Source: Polyangium jinanense (GTDB lineage Bacteria > Myxococcota > Polyangia > Polyangiales > Polyangiaceae). From it: DNA of 64,000 bases. The notes beneath the pieces are model-generated. The model saw nothing but the letters and a program-made list of their open reading frames with translations, had not been told where the DNA came from and made no database searches. The stretch lies in assembly GCF_028435365.1 (NCBI RefSeq), contig NZ_JAGTJJ010000038.1, forward strand, positions 1-64,000, in the 5' to 3' direction. Positions within the stretch are counted from its first letter, which is position 1; every line of letters begins with the position of its first letter. The translations under genes were made by a program, and so were the position numbers. This document shows, piece after piece, positions 35,888-45,800 of this stretch.

Positions 35888-36661
35888 ATGCCCCTCGACA
35901 CAGCCACCATCGCCCCCAAAGCCCGCCAGGAGTACCTCCGCATCGGCAAGCAGTTCGGCTCCACCGATACCCTGAACCAGGCCAACAAGACCCTCGAAGC
36001 CCTCCACAAGTACGCCCCCGCCCTCCAGAAGCACGGCTTCAATACCGCCGACGGCGCGCGGCTCTCGGATGCGCGCGACGCGCTCATCGCCGCCGGTATC
36101 GGGCGCGTCGGGGTCGCAGGCCAGCGCAAGCTCACGAACAAGGGATTCGTCACGGCGCTGAAGGAAGGAAAAAGCGCCCGCGAGACCGCCCGCAGCGTCC
36201 TCCACGCCGGGCGAAACGACCTCGAAGAGAAGGGCGACGAGGCCAGCGCGGATGTGATCGCCGTCGCGCTCGATCAGACACGCGCCGCGCAGGACGACGC
36301 CGAAAAGCTCGCCGTGCAGCTCGATACCCTGCGTGATGTATTGAAGCGGGAAGACGTGACCGCCGTGGTGCACGACCGTGGCGGCCCGGACGCCATCACG
36401 CGCCTCGGGATCGCCGCCGACGCCTTGCGCGCCGCTGCCAAGGAGCGCGAGGGACAGGGCACCATGGCCGCGACCGAGCACCTCGACCTGATCGATGGAA
36501 TCGTCGTCACCCTCGCCCGCTCCGCGCGCAAAGCCGCACGCGCGGCGGCCCGCGAGACGAAACAACCCGCGCTCGCCGCCGCATTCGAGCTGACGCACCT
36601 CTACGGCACGCGCGGCGAGCGCAGCCAGGCGCCTGAAGAGCCCTCGAGCGCGCCCGGCTGA
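35888..36661 (+). CDS. Helical hypothetical protein preceded by the phased repeat block
   Basis: 257 aa, ATG 35888 with AAAGGAA upstream; the open frame upstream is only repeat DNA. Mostly alpha-helical, Ala/Arg/Asp-rich, no signal peptide and no membrane segment, hence probably cytoplasmic. Stretches such as ARDALIAAGIGRVGVAGQR and ADALRAAAKEREGQG look like helical bundles. Not recognised. Its upstream block is shared with the frameshifted gene at 32610, so the block is likely a promoter/leader module or part of a mobile unit (inference). Confidence 0.7.
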   Translation: MPLDTATIAPKARQEYLRIGKQFGSTDTLNQANKTLEALHKYAPALQKHGFNTADGARLSDARDALIAAGIGRVGVAGQRKLTNKGFVTALKEGKSARETARSVLHAGRNDLEEKGDEASADVIAVALDQTRAAQDDAEKLAVQLDTLRDVLKREDVTAVVHDRGGPDAITRLGIAADALRAAAKEREGQGTMAATEHLDLIDGIVVTLARSARKAARAAARETKQPALAAAFELTHLYGTRGERSQAPEEPSSAPG

Positions 36662-36669
36662 CGAATCGG

Positions 36670-38178
36670 TCAATCCCGAATTCGCACCGCCCCGAGCCGC
36701 GCTCCCGCCTCGACCACCCTCCTCGCAATCGCCATCCCCTCCCCGCGCCGATCCAGGTGCTCCGGGATGAGCCCGGAATCCAGCGCCTCCCGTAGCTCCG
36801 CATGCGTCTCCGCGTGCTCCCTTCGCGCCATGAGCTCGGCCATCGAGACATCCACCGGCGGCAGCTCCACGGGCGGCCGCGGGTCCGATAGATAGGCCGG
36901 TTGAAGACACGACGAGAGATCGTTCGCCGCGGCGATACGCGTGTTCCACGCCGGCAACCCGAACCGCCGGCACAACGTGCGGATCACCGAGACGTGCTCG
37001 AACTGCGTGCCCACCACGCACCCCTTCCGCGCGAACGGCCCCGCCACGATCGACGGCACACGGAAGCCGAGCTGCTCGAATGCGGCCTCGTCGTCTTCCG
37101 TCGTCGGCGGCGCCACGTGGTCGAAGAATCCGCCGTGTTCGTCGTACGTCAGGACGAACATCGAGCGGCCCCATTGCGGGCTCTTGGCGAGCGCCGTGTA
37201 CACGCTCGCGATGAGCGCCTGCCCGAGCCGGATGTCGTGATCCGGATGGTCGTCGTTCGCGCCCCCGCCGAAGAACTGCGGGTCGATGAACACCACATTC
37301 GGCAGCGTGCCCGCCTCCGCGTCCGCAAAGAATTGCTCGATTCCCGCGAGCCCGGTCGTCTTCAAATACGCGCCCGAGCACCACGCGATGTCGTGGTAAT
37401 ACACCTTGTGGCTGACCTTGGCTTCGTTCAGGTAATTGAAGATGCTGTCGAAGCCGAGGACGGGGAGGTTCCCCTTTTGCCCCTTGCTCGTCCCGCCGTG
37501 CAGGTAAAACCGGTTCGGCCACGTCGGTCCCATGACCGAGGCAAACCACCGGTCGCAAACCGCGTGCGCGTCCGCGAGCGCATACAGGACCGGGATCTGC
37601 TCGCGGACGTGATACCCCATCACGTCCGCCTGGGCCGATCCCGCGTGGGCCAGGACGAACCCGTCGTTCTTGCCGCCGTTCCACTGCGCATGCGCGGCGT
37701 CCCAGTTGTGCGGCGGATCCTCCGGCGTGTAATCGTCGAGCTTCGAGACCGTGATCCACGTTCCGTCCGGCGCCGGGTTCTTTTCCGTACCGTCGAGGCC
37801 GATCACGTCGCGGCCCTCGATCAAGCGCAAGCTCCCGAGGTAATGGTCGAACGAACGATTCTCCATCATCAGGATGACGAACGTGTCGATCGGCGCGAGC
37901 AGCTCCTCGGGGGAGAGGCCGCCCGAATCCGTGCAGCTCTCGCCCGGATCGCCGCCGCCCGCGCCCCCTTCGCCGCCCATTCCGCCCATTCCGCCCGCGC
38001 CGCCCGCGCCCCCGGCGCCGCCCGCGCCCGACGCGCCCACGCCCGCGCCTGCGCCCGCGACGTCCGTCGCCGAACCCGCGCCGCCGCAACCCACGGCGGC
38101 CGCCGAGAGCGCGGCGCCGAGGCCGAGGAGCACCCGCCGGCGCGCGGCCGCATGATCGTCACCCATTCGTCCGGACAT
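36670..38178 (-). CDS. Phospholipase C/acid phosphatase family protein, Tat-type lipoprotein
   Basis: 502 aa from ATG 38178 (AGAGG upstream). The N-terminus has RRRVLLGLGAALSAAAVGC: a twin-arginine-like signal ending in a lipobox (C31), then a Gly-rich spacer. The enzyme domain starts near 95 with the family signature MMENRSFDHYLG, and has MGPTWPNRFYLHGGTS and FVLTYDEHGGFFDHV, all typical of the phosphoesterase (PF04185-type) family that includes bacterial phospholipases C. It hydrolyses phosphate esters outside the cytoplasm; choline/lipid specificity not deducible. Divergent from the histidine kinase at 38470. Confidence 0.9.
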   Translation of the reverse strand: MSGRMGDDHAAARRRVLLGLGAALSAAAVGCGGAGSATDVAGAGAGVGASGAGGAGGAGGAGGMGGMGGEGGAGGGDPGESCTDSGGLSPEELLAPIDTFVILMMENRSFDHYLGSLRLIEGRDVIGLDGTEKNPAPDGTWITVSKLDDYTPEDPPHNWDAAHAQWNGGKNDGFVLAHAGSAQADVMGYHVREQIPVLYALADAHAVCDRWFASVMGPTWPNRFYLHGGTSKGQKGNLPVLGFDSIFNYLNEAKVSHKVYYHDIAWCSGAYLKTTGLAGIEQFFADAEAGTLPNVVFIDPQFFGGGANDDHPDHDIRLGQALIASVYTALAKSPQWGRSMFVLTYDEHGGFFDHVAPPTTEDDEAAFEQLGFRVPSIVAGPFARKGCVVGTQFEHVSVIRTLCRRFGLPAWNTRIAAANDLSSCLQPAYLSDPRPPVELPPVDVSMAELMARREHAETHAELREALDSGLIPEHLDRRGEGMAIARRVVEAGARLGAVRIRD

Positions 38179-38469
38179 GAAGAACCTCTCCGATAAAAAG
38201 CCAAAAACACGATAGACGAATCCCCCGTCGATGTGCGCCGAAAGCGCCCCCGCGAAGCGCCTTTCTCGGCGCCGCGCGCGCCCCGGACGCGCCGACGTGG
38301 GCACGGCCCGCGCACAAGCGCGTGGTACGGACCCTGCTCTCGCGCGATTCGTGTTCCCGCCGGCCAGCCTCTTCGCGCGGCCCCCTGCCAAAGGGCTGCG
38401 TTTATCTTATTTTCCAGAAGCTTTTGGTTCGTCCACCACGCCCTTTCGGGCCCCGCGCGGCGGTGGGCC
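38179..38469. promoter_or_regulatory. Divergent intergenic region
   Basis: About 290 bases between the phospholipase and histidine kinase starts. It must hold both promoters; an AT-rich patch lies at about 38192-38215 (gataaaaagccaaaaacacg). No repeat or gene seen. Confidence 0.35.
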
Positions 38470-40029
38470 ATGAAGCTCGATCCGATGCGAAGGACGCTCT
38501 CCGTCGCGAACGCCGCCGTCGGTGAAGGCGACGCCGAACGCGCGATTGCGCGGCGCAAGCTCGAACAGACGATCGGCGCGGCGTACCTCGTCGCCATCCT
38601 CGCCGCGCTCGTCATCGGCGGCGTCGCGAGTTTCGCGCTGCAATCGGTGATCGCGAGCCAGGACCGCGTCGAGCAGATCTACGACGCGGAGTTCATCGAA
38701 GTGGAGCGTCTACGCGCCGGCGCGCTGCAGAAATCGTCGCAGGGCCGGGCGTACCTGCTCACCGGCGATCCGGAGATGCTCGAGGAGAGCTACGCCGCGC
38801 GTCAAGCCTTCGAGGCCCGGCTCAAGGCGCTCTTCGCGCGCACGGAGGATCCCGCCGAGCGCGCGCGGCTCGAGCGCATCACGACCGCGCAGAAGGCGCA
38901 CCAGGAGGCGCTCGCGCGGGCGTTCGCGCTGCATCGCGCAGGCGGCACGCACGAGGACGTGGGGCGCGTCGTCGGGGCCGAGGTGATCCCCAAGCTCGGG
39001 GCGCTCGAGGTGGCGATCGGCGACTACGCGCTCTTCGTGGACTCGCGCCTCGAAGTCGCCCGCGACAGCGCCCGGCTCGCCGCAACCCGCGCGTCGAGGC
39101 TCGTCGTGATCGTGGCGTGTGGCGCCGTCCTGCTCGCGGCGGGCCTCGGCGTCTTGCTCACGCGCACGATGCATCGGCTCTACCGCGCGGCCGAGGAGCG
39201 GCTCGCGCTGTTCACGCGCGAGGAGCGCGCCCGCGCAGAGGCCGAAGCGGCGCGGCGGGATCTCGCGGAGACCGTCGAGCGGCTCTCGCAGGTCAACGCG
39301 GATCTCGACGCGTTCGCGGGCCGCATCGCCCACGATCTCCGGAACCTGCTCACGCCGATCGCGCTCGTGCCGGCCCGCCTCCGGCGCGCGGAGGGCAAGG
39401 AGGCCACGGAGCGGATCGCGACCTCGCTCGAACGATCGGTCACGCGGGCGAACGCGGTGCTCGAAGGCCTGCTCGCGTTCTCGCGGTCGAGCCGCCCGGA
39501 CGACACGAGCCAGAAGGCCTCGGTGCGCGAGGTGGTCGCGCAGGTGGCGGAGGAGCTCGCGCAGACGGCCACCGAGGTGCGCGCCGAGGTCACGGTCCAC
39601 GTGGAGGACACGCGCGTCGCCTGCTCGCCCGAGCTCCTGCACGTGGTGGTGCTCAACCTGCTCGGCAACGCGCTCAAGTACATCGCGGGCAGCAACGAGC
39701 GGCGCGTCTCGATCCACGCCGCGCGGGCCGACGGAGGCTTCGTCGAGCTCGCCGTCGAGGACACCGGGCCGGGCATCCCCGACGGCGCGAAGGACCGCAT
39801 CTTCGAGCCGTTCTACCGCGTGCCCGGCGTGCGCGCGCCGGGCACGGGCATCGGCCTCGCAACGGTGCGGCGCATCGTGACCGCGCACGAGGGTCGCATC
39901 ACGTGCGACTCGACCCTCGGTCGAGGGACGACGTTCCGCGTGTGGATCCCGTGCGCGGCGGAGCCCCGGAGCGCGGTCGTGCGGGACGACGAGCGCGCCG
40001 AGGCGGCTGGGCGGGATCTCGGGGTCTAA
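38470..40029 (+). CDS. CHASE3-type sensor histidine kinase
   Basis: 519 aa from ATG 38470; earlier starts in the frame have no site. Membrane segments at about 36-57 and 211-230 flank an all-helical extracytoplasmic sensor of about 155 residues (QSSQGRAYLLTGDPEMLEES-like CHASE3 pattern). HisKA with H around 286 in IAHDLRNLLTP, then the N box NLLGNALKY and G boxes DTGPGIPD and GTGIGLATV. No receiver or regulator gene follows, so its partner is elsewhere. The DNA right after its stop is repeat copy A. Confidence 0.92.
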   Translation: MKLDPMRRTLSVANAAVGEGDAERAIARRKLEQTIGAAYLVAILAALVIGGVASFALQSVIASQDRVEQIYDAEFIEVERLRAGALQKSSQGRAYLLTGDPEMLEESYAARQAFEARLKALFARTEDPAERARLERITTAQKAHQEALARAFALHRAGGTHEDVGRVVGAEVIPKLGALEVAIGDYALFVDSRLEVARDSARLAATRASRLVVIVACGAVLLAAGLGVLLTRTMHRLYRAAEERLALFTREERARAEAEAARRDLAETVERLSQVNADLDAFAGRIAHDLRNLLTPIALVPARLRRAEGKEATERIATSLERSVTRANAVLEGLLAFSRSSRPDDTSQKASVREVVAQVAEELAQTATEVRAEVTVHVEDTRVACSPELLHVVVLNLLGNALKYIAGSNERRVSIHAARADGGFVELAVEDTGPGIPDGAKDRIFEPFYRVPGVRAPGTGIGLATVRRIVTAHEGRITCDSTLGRGTTFRVWIPCAAEPRSAVVRDDERAEAAGRDLGV

Positions 40030-40034
40030 TTGGT

Positions 40035-40358
40035 CTCATCTGGGAGGCGCTGCGCTGGGGCGTTGCCCCAGGCCCCAGCAGGGGCTGTCCGCCCCTGCAC
40101 CCGGACCAGCGCAAGCGCTGGACCCAGGGTCGATGAACTGCGCGATGCGCAGTTCATCGAACAGGCCGAGGAACGACCCCTGCCAACCAAGACAGCCGCG
40201 CTGCCCTTTCGATCAGCAACGCTGTCTCTGGTCTTGCCACCGGCCTGTGGAAGAACTGCGCATCGCGCAGTTCTTCCCAAATGGTCCAGGGCTTGCCCTG
40301 GTTCGGGTCGAGGGGCGAACAGCCCCCGCGGGGTCCGGGGCGGCGCCCCGGCGCGGCG
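40035..40358 (-). repeat. Nested-palindrome dispersed repeat, copy A
   Basis: About 324 bp, inverted relative to copies B and C. Built from a chain of inverted repeats: GGGGC..GCCCC pairs at both ends, CCAGCGCAAGCGCTGG, CCAGGGCTTGCCCTGG and two 21-bp palindromes GAACTGCGC-GAT/ATC-GCGCAGTTC facing each other. The left and right ends are themselves imperfect inverted repeats of each other (about 80 bp). Between convergent genes (histidine kinase and LysR regulator). Confidence 0.88.
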
Positions 40359-40360
40359 TC

Positions 40361-40580
40361 CACACGTGTCAGGTGGTGGTCCTGTGCCGGCACGGAGCCT
40401 GGCACGTGTGTCGGTCGTGATGGCTGTTCGGGTCGTGCAGATGACACATGTGGCAGCGGGTGGAGCCGTGCTCGTCGCTGCATGGACGCACGTGGCAGGC
40501 GCGTCCCGGCGCTCGGAGAGGACGACGGACACGTGTCACAGGTGCCGCGCGGGTAGGGCTCGGGGAGGTGACACCTGTGG
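40361..40580. repeat. Six CACGTG-like palindromes spaced 40-43 bp
   Basis: Palindromes centred at about 40365 (ACACGTGT), 40405 (CACGTG), 40448 (CACATGTG), 40491 (CACGTG), 40532 (GACACGTGTC) and 40575 (CACCTGTG), several followed by GGCAG or CAGG. Located between repeat copy A and the LysR gene. Looks like a degenerate ~41-bp tandem repeat or a protein-binding array; no gene supported here. Confidence 0.6.
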
Positions 40581-40631
40581 AAGGTGGCGATCCCGGTCCG
40601 CGGCAGCGGACGCCACGCAGGACGGGCGCGC

Positions 40632-40652
40632 GGGGAGGGCGGGGAGGGCGGG
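40632..40652 (+). other. Potential G-quadruplex tract
   Basis: Five runs of three or four G separated by single A or C bases, about 20 bases beyond the 3' end of the LysR gene. Could stall polymerases; not a known site. Confidence 0.45.
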
Positions 40653-40672
40653 TGACCGGTGTGGGGGCGGTG

Positions 40673-41578
40673 TTACGACACCTCTCCCTCGATGTAGCGT
40701 CTCAGCCCCTCCGCCACCGCCTCGAAGGCGACGCGGCAACGCGGACTGTCCCGCAGGTCCACGTGCATCGCCACCCAGGTGTCGAGCGGCAACGAGAGGT
40801 CCTTGGGCAGCACACGGATCAGGCGCGCGTCACGCCGGGCGAGCCCGACCTGGCAGATGCCGATGCCGTAGCCGGCGCGGATCGCGGCGAGCTGAGCAAG
40901 GTCGCTGTCGGCCCTCAGCGCGAAGGCGTCGCGCCGCAGCGGACCGAGCTCTTTTCGCAGGCCGCGGAGGAACGCCGTCTCGCGGTCGAACCCGATGATC
41001 GCGTGGCCGTTCATCAGCTCGCGAAGGCTACGCGGCGTACCGTGGCGGCCGAGGTAGTCCTCGTGCGCGTGCAACCCGAGCTCGATGGTGCCCACGCGGC
41101 GGGCCAAGAGCACGTCCTGGCTCGGACGCACCATGCGCACGGCGATGTCGGCCTCGCGCTTGAGCAGGTCTTCCACTCGGCTCGTGAGCGCGAGCTCGAC
41201 CATCAGCCCGGGATGCTGCTCGCGCAGCGCTGCCAGGATCGGCGGTAGCACCTCGACGCCGACGACCTCGCTGGCCGTGATGCGCACGGTGCCGCGCACC
41301 CCGTCGCCTTGGCTTTGCGCCACGCGCAGCAGGGCCGCCGCGGTCGCGGCCAGGGTCTCGGCGTAGGGCTCGAGCGCGAGCGCTGCCTCGGTCGGCGCGA
41401 GGCCGAGCTGCGAGCGCGTGAACAAGGCCAGGCCGAGCGCCTGCTCCAGCGCTTCCACGTGCCGGCCCACCGTCGGCTGGGTCAGCCCGAGCGAGCGCGC
41501 CGCGCCGGACAAGCTGCCTTCCTTCAAGACGCCGAGAAACGAGCGATAGAGCTCCCAGCCGGGTTCCGCATCCGTCAT
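40673..41578 (-). CDS. LysR family transcriptional regulator
   Basis: 301 aa from ATG 41578; the longer frame lacks support. N-terminal winged HTH (about 8-65: GSLSGAARSLGLTQPTVGRH), then the effector-binding domain (about 95-300). Divergent from an NAD(P)-binding oxidoreductase gene with 92 bases between starts, the usual arrangement for a LysR regulator and its target. The intergenic region holds inverted repeats (see separate entry). Effector unknown. Confidence 0.92.
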   Translation of the reverse strand: MTDAEPGWELYRSFLGVLKEGSLSGAARSLGLTQPTVGRHVEALEQALGLALFTRSQLGLAPTEAALALEPYAETLAATAAALLRVAQSQGDGVRGTVRITASEVVGVEVLPPILAALREQHPGLMVELALTSRVEDLLKREADIAVRMVRPSQDVLLARRVGTIELGLHAHEDYLGRHGTPRSLRELMNGHAIIGFDRETAFLRGLRKELGPLRRDAFALRADSDLAQLAAIRAGYGIGICQVGLARRDARLIRVLPKDLSLPLDTWVAMHVDLRDSPRCRVAFEAVAEGLRRYIEGEVS

Positions 41579-41623
41579 ACGAAAACGTATAGCTGATGCA
41601 ATATCTTGTGCAATTTCAATTGC
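41577..41623. promoter_or_regulatory. Candidate LysR operators
   Basis: ATACGAAAACGTAT (41577-41590, overlapping the LysR start) and GCAATTTCAATTGC (41610-41623) are inverted repeats, with TGCAATATCTTGTGCA partly overlapping the second. AT-rich for this genome and placed between divergent genes, as expected of LysR binding and promoter sites. Confidence 0.5.
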
Positions 41624-41670
41624 AGCAGTTCCGGCCCACACTGCCGTCACCGAAACCAAGGAGCAACGTG

Positions 41671-42651
41671 ATGGCGAGCAAGAAGACGGTCCTCGTTCTG
41701 GGCGCAACCGGCGGCATCGGCGGCGAGGTGGCGCGGCAACTGCGCGACGCGGGGTGGACAGTGCGGGCGCTACATCGGGATTCGGCCCGCGTGGCGGCGC
41801 GGGCCGATGGTCTTTCATGGATGCAAGGCGACGCGATGTGCCGCGACGACGTGCGGAGGGCGGCGGAGGGCGCGTCGATCCTCGTGCACGCGGTCAACCC
41901 ACCGGGCTACCGGAACTGGAGCGAGCTCGTGCTGCCGATGCTGGAGAGCAGCATCGCAGCCGCCCGCGCCGCCGGCGCGCGTATCGTGCTGCCAGGGACC
42001 ATTTACAACTACGGGCCCGATGCCTTCCCGGTGCTCCACGAGGATTCGCCCCAGCACCCGCGCACGCGCAAGGGAGCGATTCGCGTCGAACTGGAGCGCC
42101 GCCTGCGCGCCGCCGCCGCCTCCGGCGTGCGCAGCCTGATCGTGCGCGCCGGCGACTTCTTCGGCCCGCGAGCAGGCAACAACTGGTTCTCGCAAGGCCT
42201 GATCAAGCCCGGTCAGCCTGTCAAAACGGTCAGCGATCCCGGCCGCCCCGGCGTCGGCCATCAATGGTCCTACCTGCCCGACGTGGCGAAGACGATGGTA
42301 GAACTCGTCGAGCGCGAGGAGGGGCTCGAGGATTTCGCGACGTTCCACATGGCCGGCCATTGGGACGAGGACGGCAGCCGCATGGTGAATACGATCCGCC
42401 GCGTGGTGGCCGGTGCGACGGGCGGCGCGGAGCCCAAGGTCCGCGCTTTCCCGTGGTGGGCGCTCGGGATCGCCGCGCCGTTCGTGCCGCTGTTCCGCGA
42501 GATGAAGGAGATGCGTTATCTGTGGCAGGAGCCGATCCGCATGGATAACCGGCGGCTCGTCGGGGTGCTCGGCAGCGAGCCGCACACGCCGCTGGAGGAG
42601 GCCGTGAGGACGACGCTGTCGGGGCTCGGTTGCATCGAGCCTTTGGAATGA
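41671..42651 (+). CDS. NAD(P)-binding SDR-type oxidoreductase
   Basis: 326 aa from ATG 41671 with AAGGAG upstream. Rossmann motif GATGGIGG (11-18); atypical or extended SDR, with IVLPGTIYNYGPDA and RAGDFFGPRAG resembling the substrate-side strands of NmrA/epimerase-like members. Likely reduces or isomerises a small molecule; no substrate evident. Regulated by the divergent LysR gene (inference from layout). Confidence 0.87.
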   Translation: MASKKTVLVLGATGGIGGEVARQLRDAGWTVRALHRDSARVAARADGLSWMQGDAMCRDDVRRAAEGASILVHAVNPPGYRNWSELVLPMLESSIAAARAAGARIVLPGTIYNYGPDAFPVLHEDSPQHPRTRKGAIRVELERRLRAAAASGVRSLIVRAGDFFGPRAGNNWFSQGLIKPGQPVKTVSDPGRPGVGHQWSYLPDVAKTMVELVEREEGLEDFATFHMAGHWDEDGSRMVNTIRRVVAGATGGAEPKVRAFPWWALGIAAPFVPLFREMKEMRYLWQEPIRMDNRRLVGVLGSEPHTPLEEAVRTTLSGLGCIEPLE

Positions 42652-42825
42652 ATTGCGTCATGACCTTGACGAACGCTCCAGAGAGAATTGCGCCAACGGT
42701 GCACGACGTGACGTGAACCACTGCTCCACGGCGCCGAACACGGCGCGGACGCCGCTTTCGTTCTTGACGACGCGCGGAGGCGCGCTTCTGATCCGAGCTT
42801 CGCAGGTACCGCGAGCAGAGGAGCA

Positions 42826-45800
42826 ATGGGAAGCACGCCGAATACACTCATGCTCGATTCGACCTTCGAGGCCATCGAGGAAATCACGTCGGACAACGAT
42901 CACGTTTGGGTCCGGGCCCGGCGAAAGGACGACGGGACGCCCTGGATCCTCGAAATGACGGGCCGCGAGCTGCCGAGCTCGCGCGAGATTGCGCTCCTCC
43001 GTCACGAGCACGAGATCCTCGAAGAGCTCGCAGCGGTCCCCGGCGTCCTGCACAGCCAAGGCCTCGTGCGGGTCGGGCGACGCTGGGCGCTCGCATTCCC
43101 GTCTGTCGCGGGTCATCCGCTGCGTGACGCCCTCCGTCGAGGCCGGTTGTCTCTGAAAACGGCGATCCGGGTGGTCGTATCGGTGTGCGAGATCCTCGCC
43201 GCCGTCCACGAAAAAGGCGTCGTCCACAAGGACATCCATCCGGATCACATCCTCTACGATCCGACGACGGGCTCTGTGCATCTCTTCCATTTCGGGCTCG
43301 CGGGGCGCATCGGGGCGAAGCTCGCCGACGGGGTCGCGGCACAGTCGCTCGAAGGCACACTCGCCTATGTCTCGCCCGAGCAGACGGGGCGCACCGGGCG
43401 TCCCATCGGCCGCACGAGTGATCTGTATTCGCTCGGGGTCACGATGTACGAGCTCCTGACCGGAACGCTGCCGTTCACGAGCGCCGATCCCCTCCACCTC
43501 GTGCATAGCCATATCGCGCGGACCCCGACGCCGCCGCACGAGCTCGACACCGATATCCCCAAGGTGGTCTCGGCCATCGTTTCGAAGCTGCTCGCAAAGG
43601 AGGCCGACGCCCGTTACCAGAGCGCGTCCGGGCTCGCGGCCGACCTCGTCGAATGCTTGCTGGAGCTCGACGAGCGGGGCGAGATCCAGCCGTTCCCGCT
43701 CGGCCAGCACGATCGGCGCCGCACCTGGACCGGGGCCCAGCGGCTCTACGGGCGCGCGCGCGAGATCGAGGCCTTGCGCGAGGCGTTCGGGCGGGCGAGC
43801 CGCAAAGGCGCCGAGCTCGTGCTCGTGGCGGGATATGCGGGCATCGGCAAATCGGCGCTCGTGCAGGAGCTCTACCCGGAGGTCGCCCTCGCGCACGGCT
43901 ATTTCGTCGCGGGAAAGTGCGACCAGTACAACCGCAATCAACCGTTCAGCGCGGTATCGCAGGCGCTCCGGGATCTCTTGCGCCAGGTGATGGCCGAGCG
44001 GCCCGCGGAGGTCGAAGCGCTCGGGCAGTCGCTCGCCGCCGTGCTCGGCGCGAATGCGGCCCTCGTGGTCCCGCTTTTGCCCGAGCTCGAGGGCATCCTC
44101 GGGCCGCAGCCGGCGGTCCTCGAGCTCGGGCCGTCCGAGTCGCAGAACCGCTTCGATCAGGTGCTGCAGGCGCTCCTCTCCGTCTTCTGCCGGCCCGAGC
44201 ACCCGGTCTCCATCTTCCTCGACGATCTGCAATGGGCCGACGCGGCCTCCATTCGGCTGCTTCGGCTCTGGCTCACGGATCCGGGGCGCTCGCATCTGCT
44301 CCTCATGGGCGCGTATCGGGAGCAAGAGGTCGACGCGGCGCATCCGCTCAGGCAAACCCTCGACGCGCTCCGGCGCGACGGCGCCCGCGTGACCGAGATC
44401 CACCTCGGGTCGCTCTCCTCTGCGGACGTGACGTCGCTGCTCGCCGACGGGCTCGAATGCTCGCCCGACGCCGTTTCGAGACTCGCCGAGCACGTCACGC
44501 AAAAGACGCTCGGAAACCCGTTTTTCGTGAATCAGCTCGTGGTCGCCATGATCCACGACCAAGACCTCGCCTGGAACGAGGCCGCGGGGGCATGGCAATG
44601 GGACCTCGAGAAGATCAGCGCGCGGGGCGTGAGCGACGACGTGGCCGTGCTCGTGGCGGCCGAGCTCGGGCGCTTGCCGCGCGAGACCTTGCGCGTGCTC
44701 CGACTCGCGGCCTGCATCGGCCACCAGTTCGACCTCGGCGCGCTCTCGCTCGTGGCCGAGCTTTCGCCGGCCGAGCTCGCCGTCGCCCTCCGGAGCGCGG
44801 TGCAGGCGGGGTTCGTCCAGACGCTCGATTCCAGGGACACGAGCGCCCACGAGGAATCGCGGTACCGCTTCCTGCACGACCGCATTCAGCAGGGCGCATA
44901 CCTGCTGATCCCCGCGTCGGACCGGCCGCGCACACATCTCGATATCGGCCGAGCGCTCCGCGGGCGCGGGGGGCTCGACGCGAAAGGAGCGCTCTTTTCG
45001 GTGGTCGGCCATCTGAACCGAGCGGCGACGCTCCTCGAATCGGCCGAGGAGAAGGTCGACCTCGCGCGGCTCGACCTCGCGGCCGGGCGGAATGCAAAAG
45101 CGTCGACGGCATATGCGTACGCCGTCGAGCTTCTGCGCGCGGGGCTCGGCCTTTTGCCGGAGGACGCGTGGGGGACGGAGTACACACTCACGCGAGATCT
45201 GCACGCGGAGTGCGCCGAGAGTGAGTACCTCGCGGGGCATTTCGACGCGGCCGAGGCGCTCTTCGCCGAATGCCTGCGGCGCGCGCAGGACGACGTCGAG
45301 CGCGCGGGCCTCGAGAGCGTCCGCCTCAAGCTGTATCAGGTCGCGGGGCGGTATGCGGAGGGCGTGACGCTCGCGACGGCAGCGCTGCGCAGGTTCGGCG
45401 TCGATTTGCCCGAGACGGCCGAGGACGCGAACGCGCAGATCGCGGGGGAGATCGAGCAAATCCATACTGGAATGGCGGGCCGCAGCATCGAGGATCTCCT
45501 CTCGGCGCCGCGCATGGTCGATCCGAGGGATCGCGCGGTGCTCACGTTGCTCGCCGATTGCGCGCCTTGTGCTTACATCGGCCGCCCGGCGCTTTTCCCG
45601 CTCGTCACGCTGCGCATGCTGAATTTCTCGCTCCGGCATGGCAACGCGGAGCCGTCCTGCTTCGCCTACAGCGTCTACGGCCTCATGCTCGTCGCGGTGT
45701 TCGGCGACACCCCGTCCGGCGTCCGTTTCTCGGAGATGTCGCTGCGCCTGAACGAGAAGATGGGCGACAAGAGGCTCCGCGGGACGCTCCTTCATCTGCA

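Noticed and set aside
40035..40358. Insertion sequence with transposase
   Set aside because: No transposase frame in any of the three copies; too short and fully palindromic.
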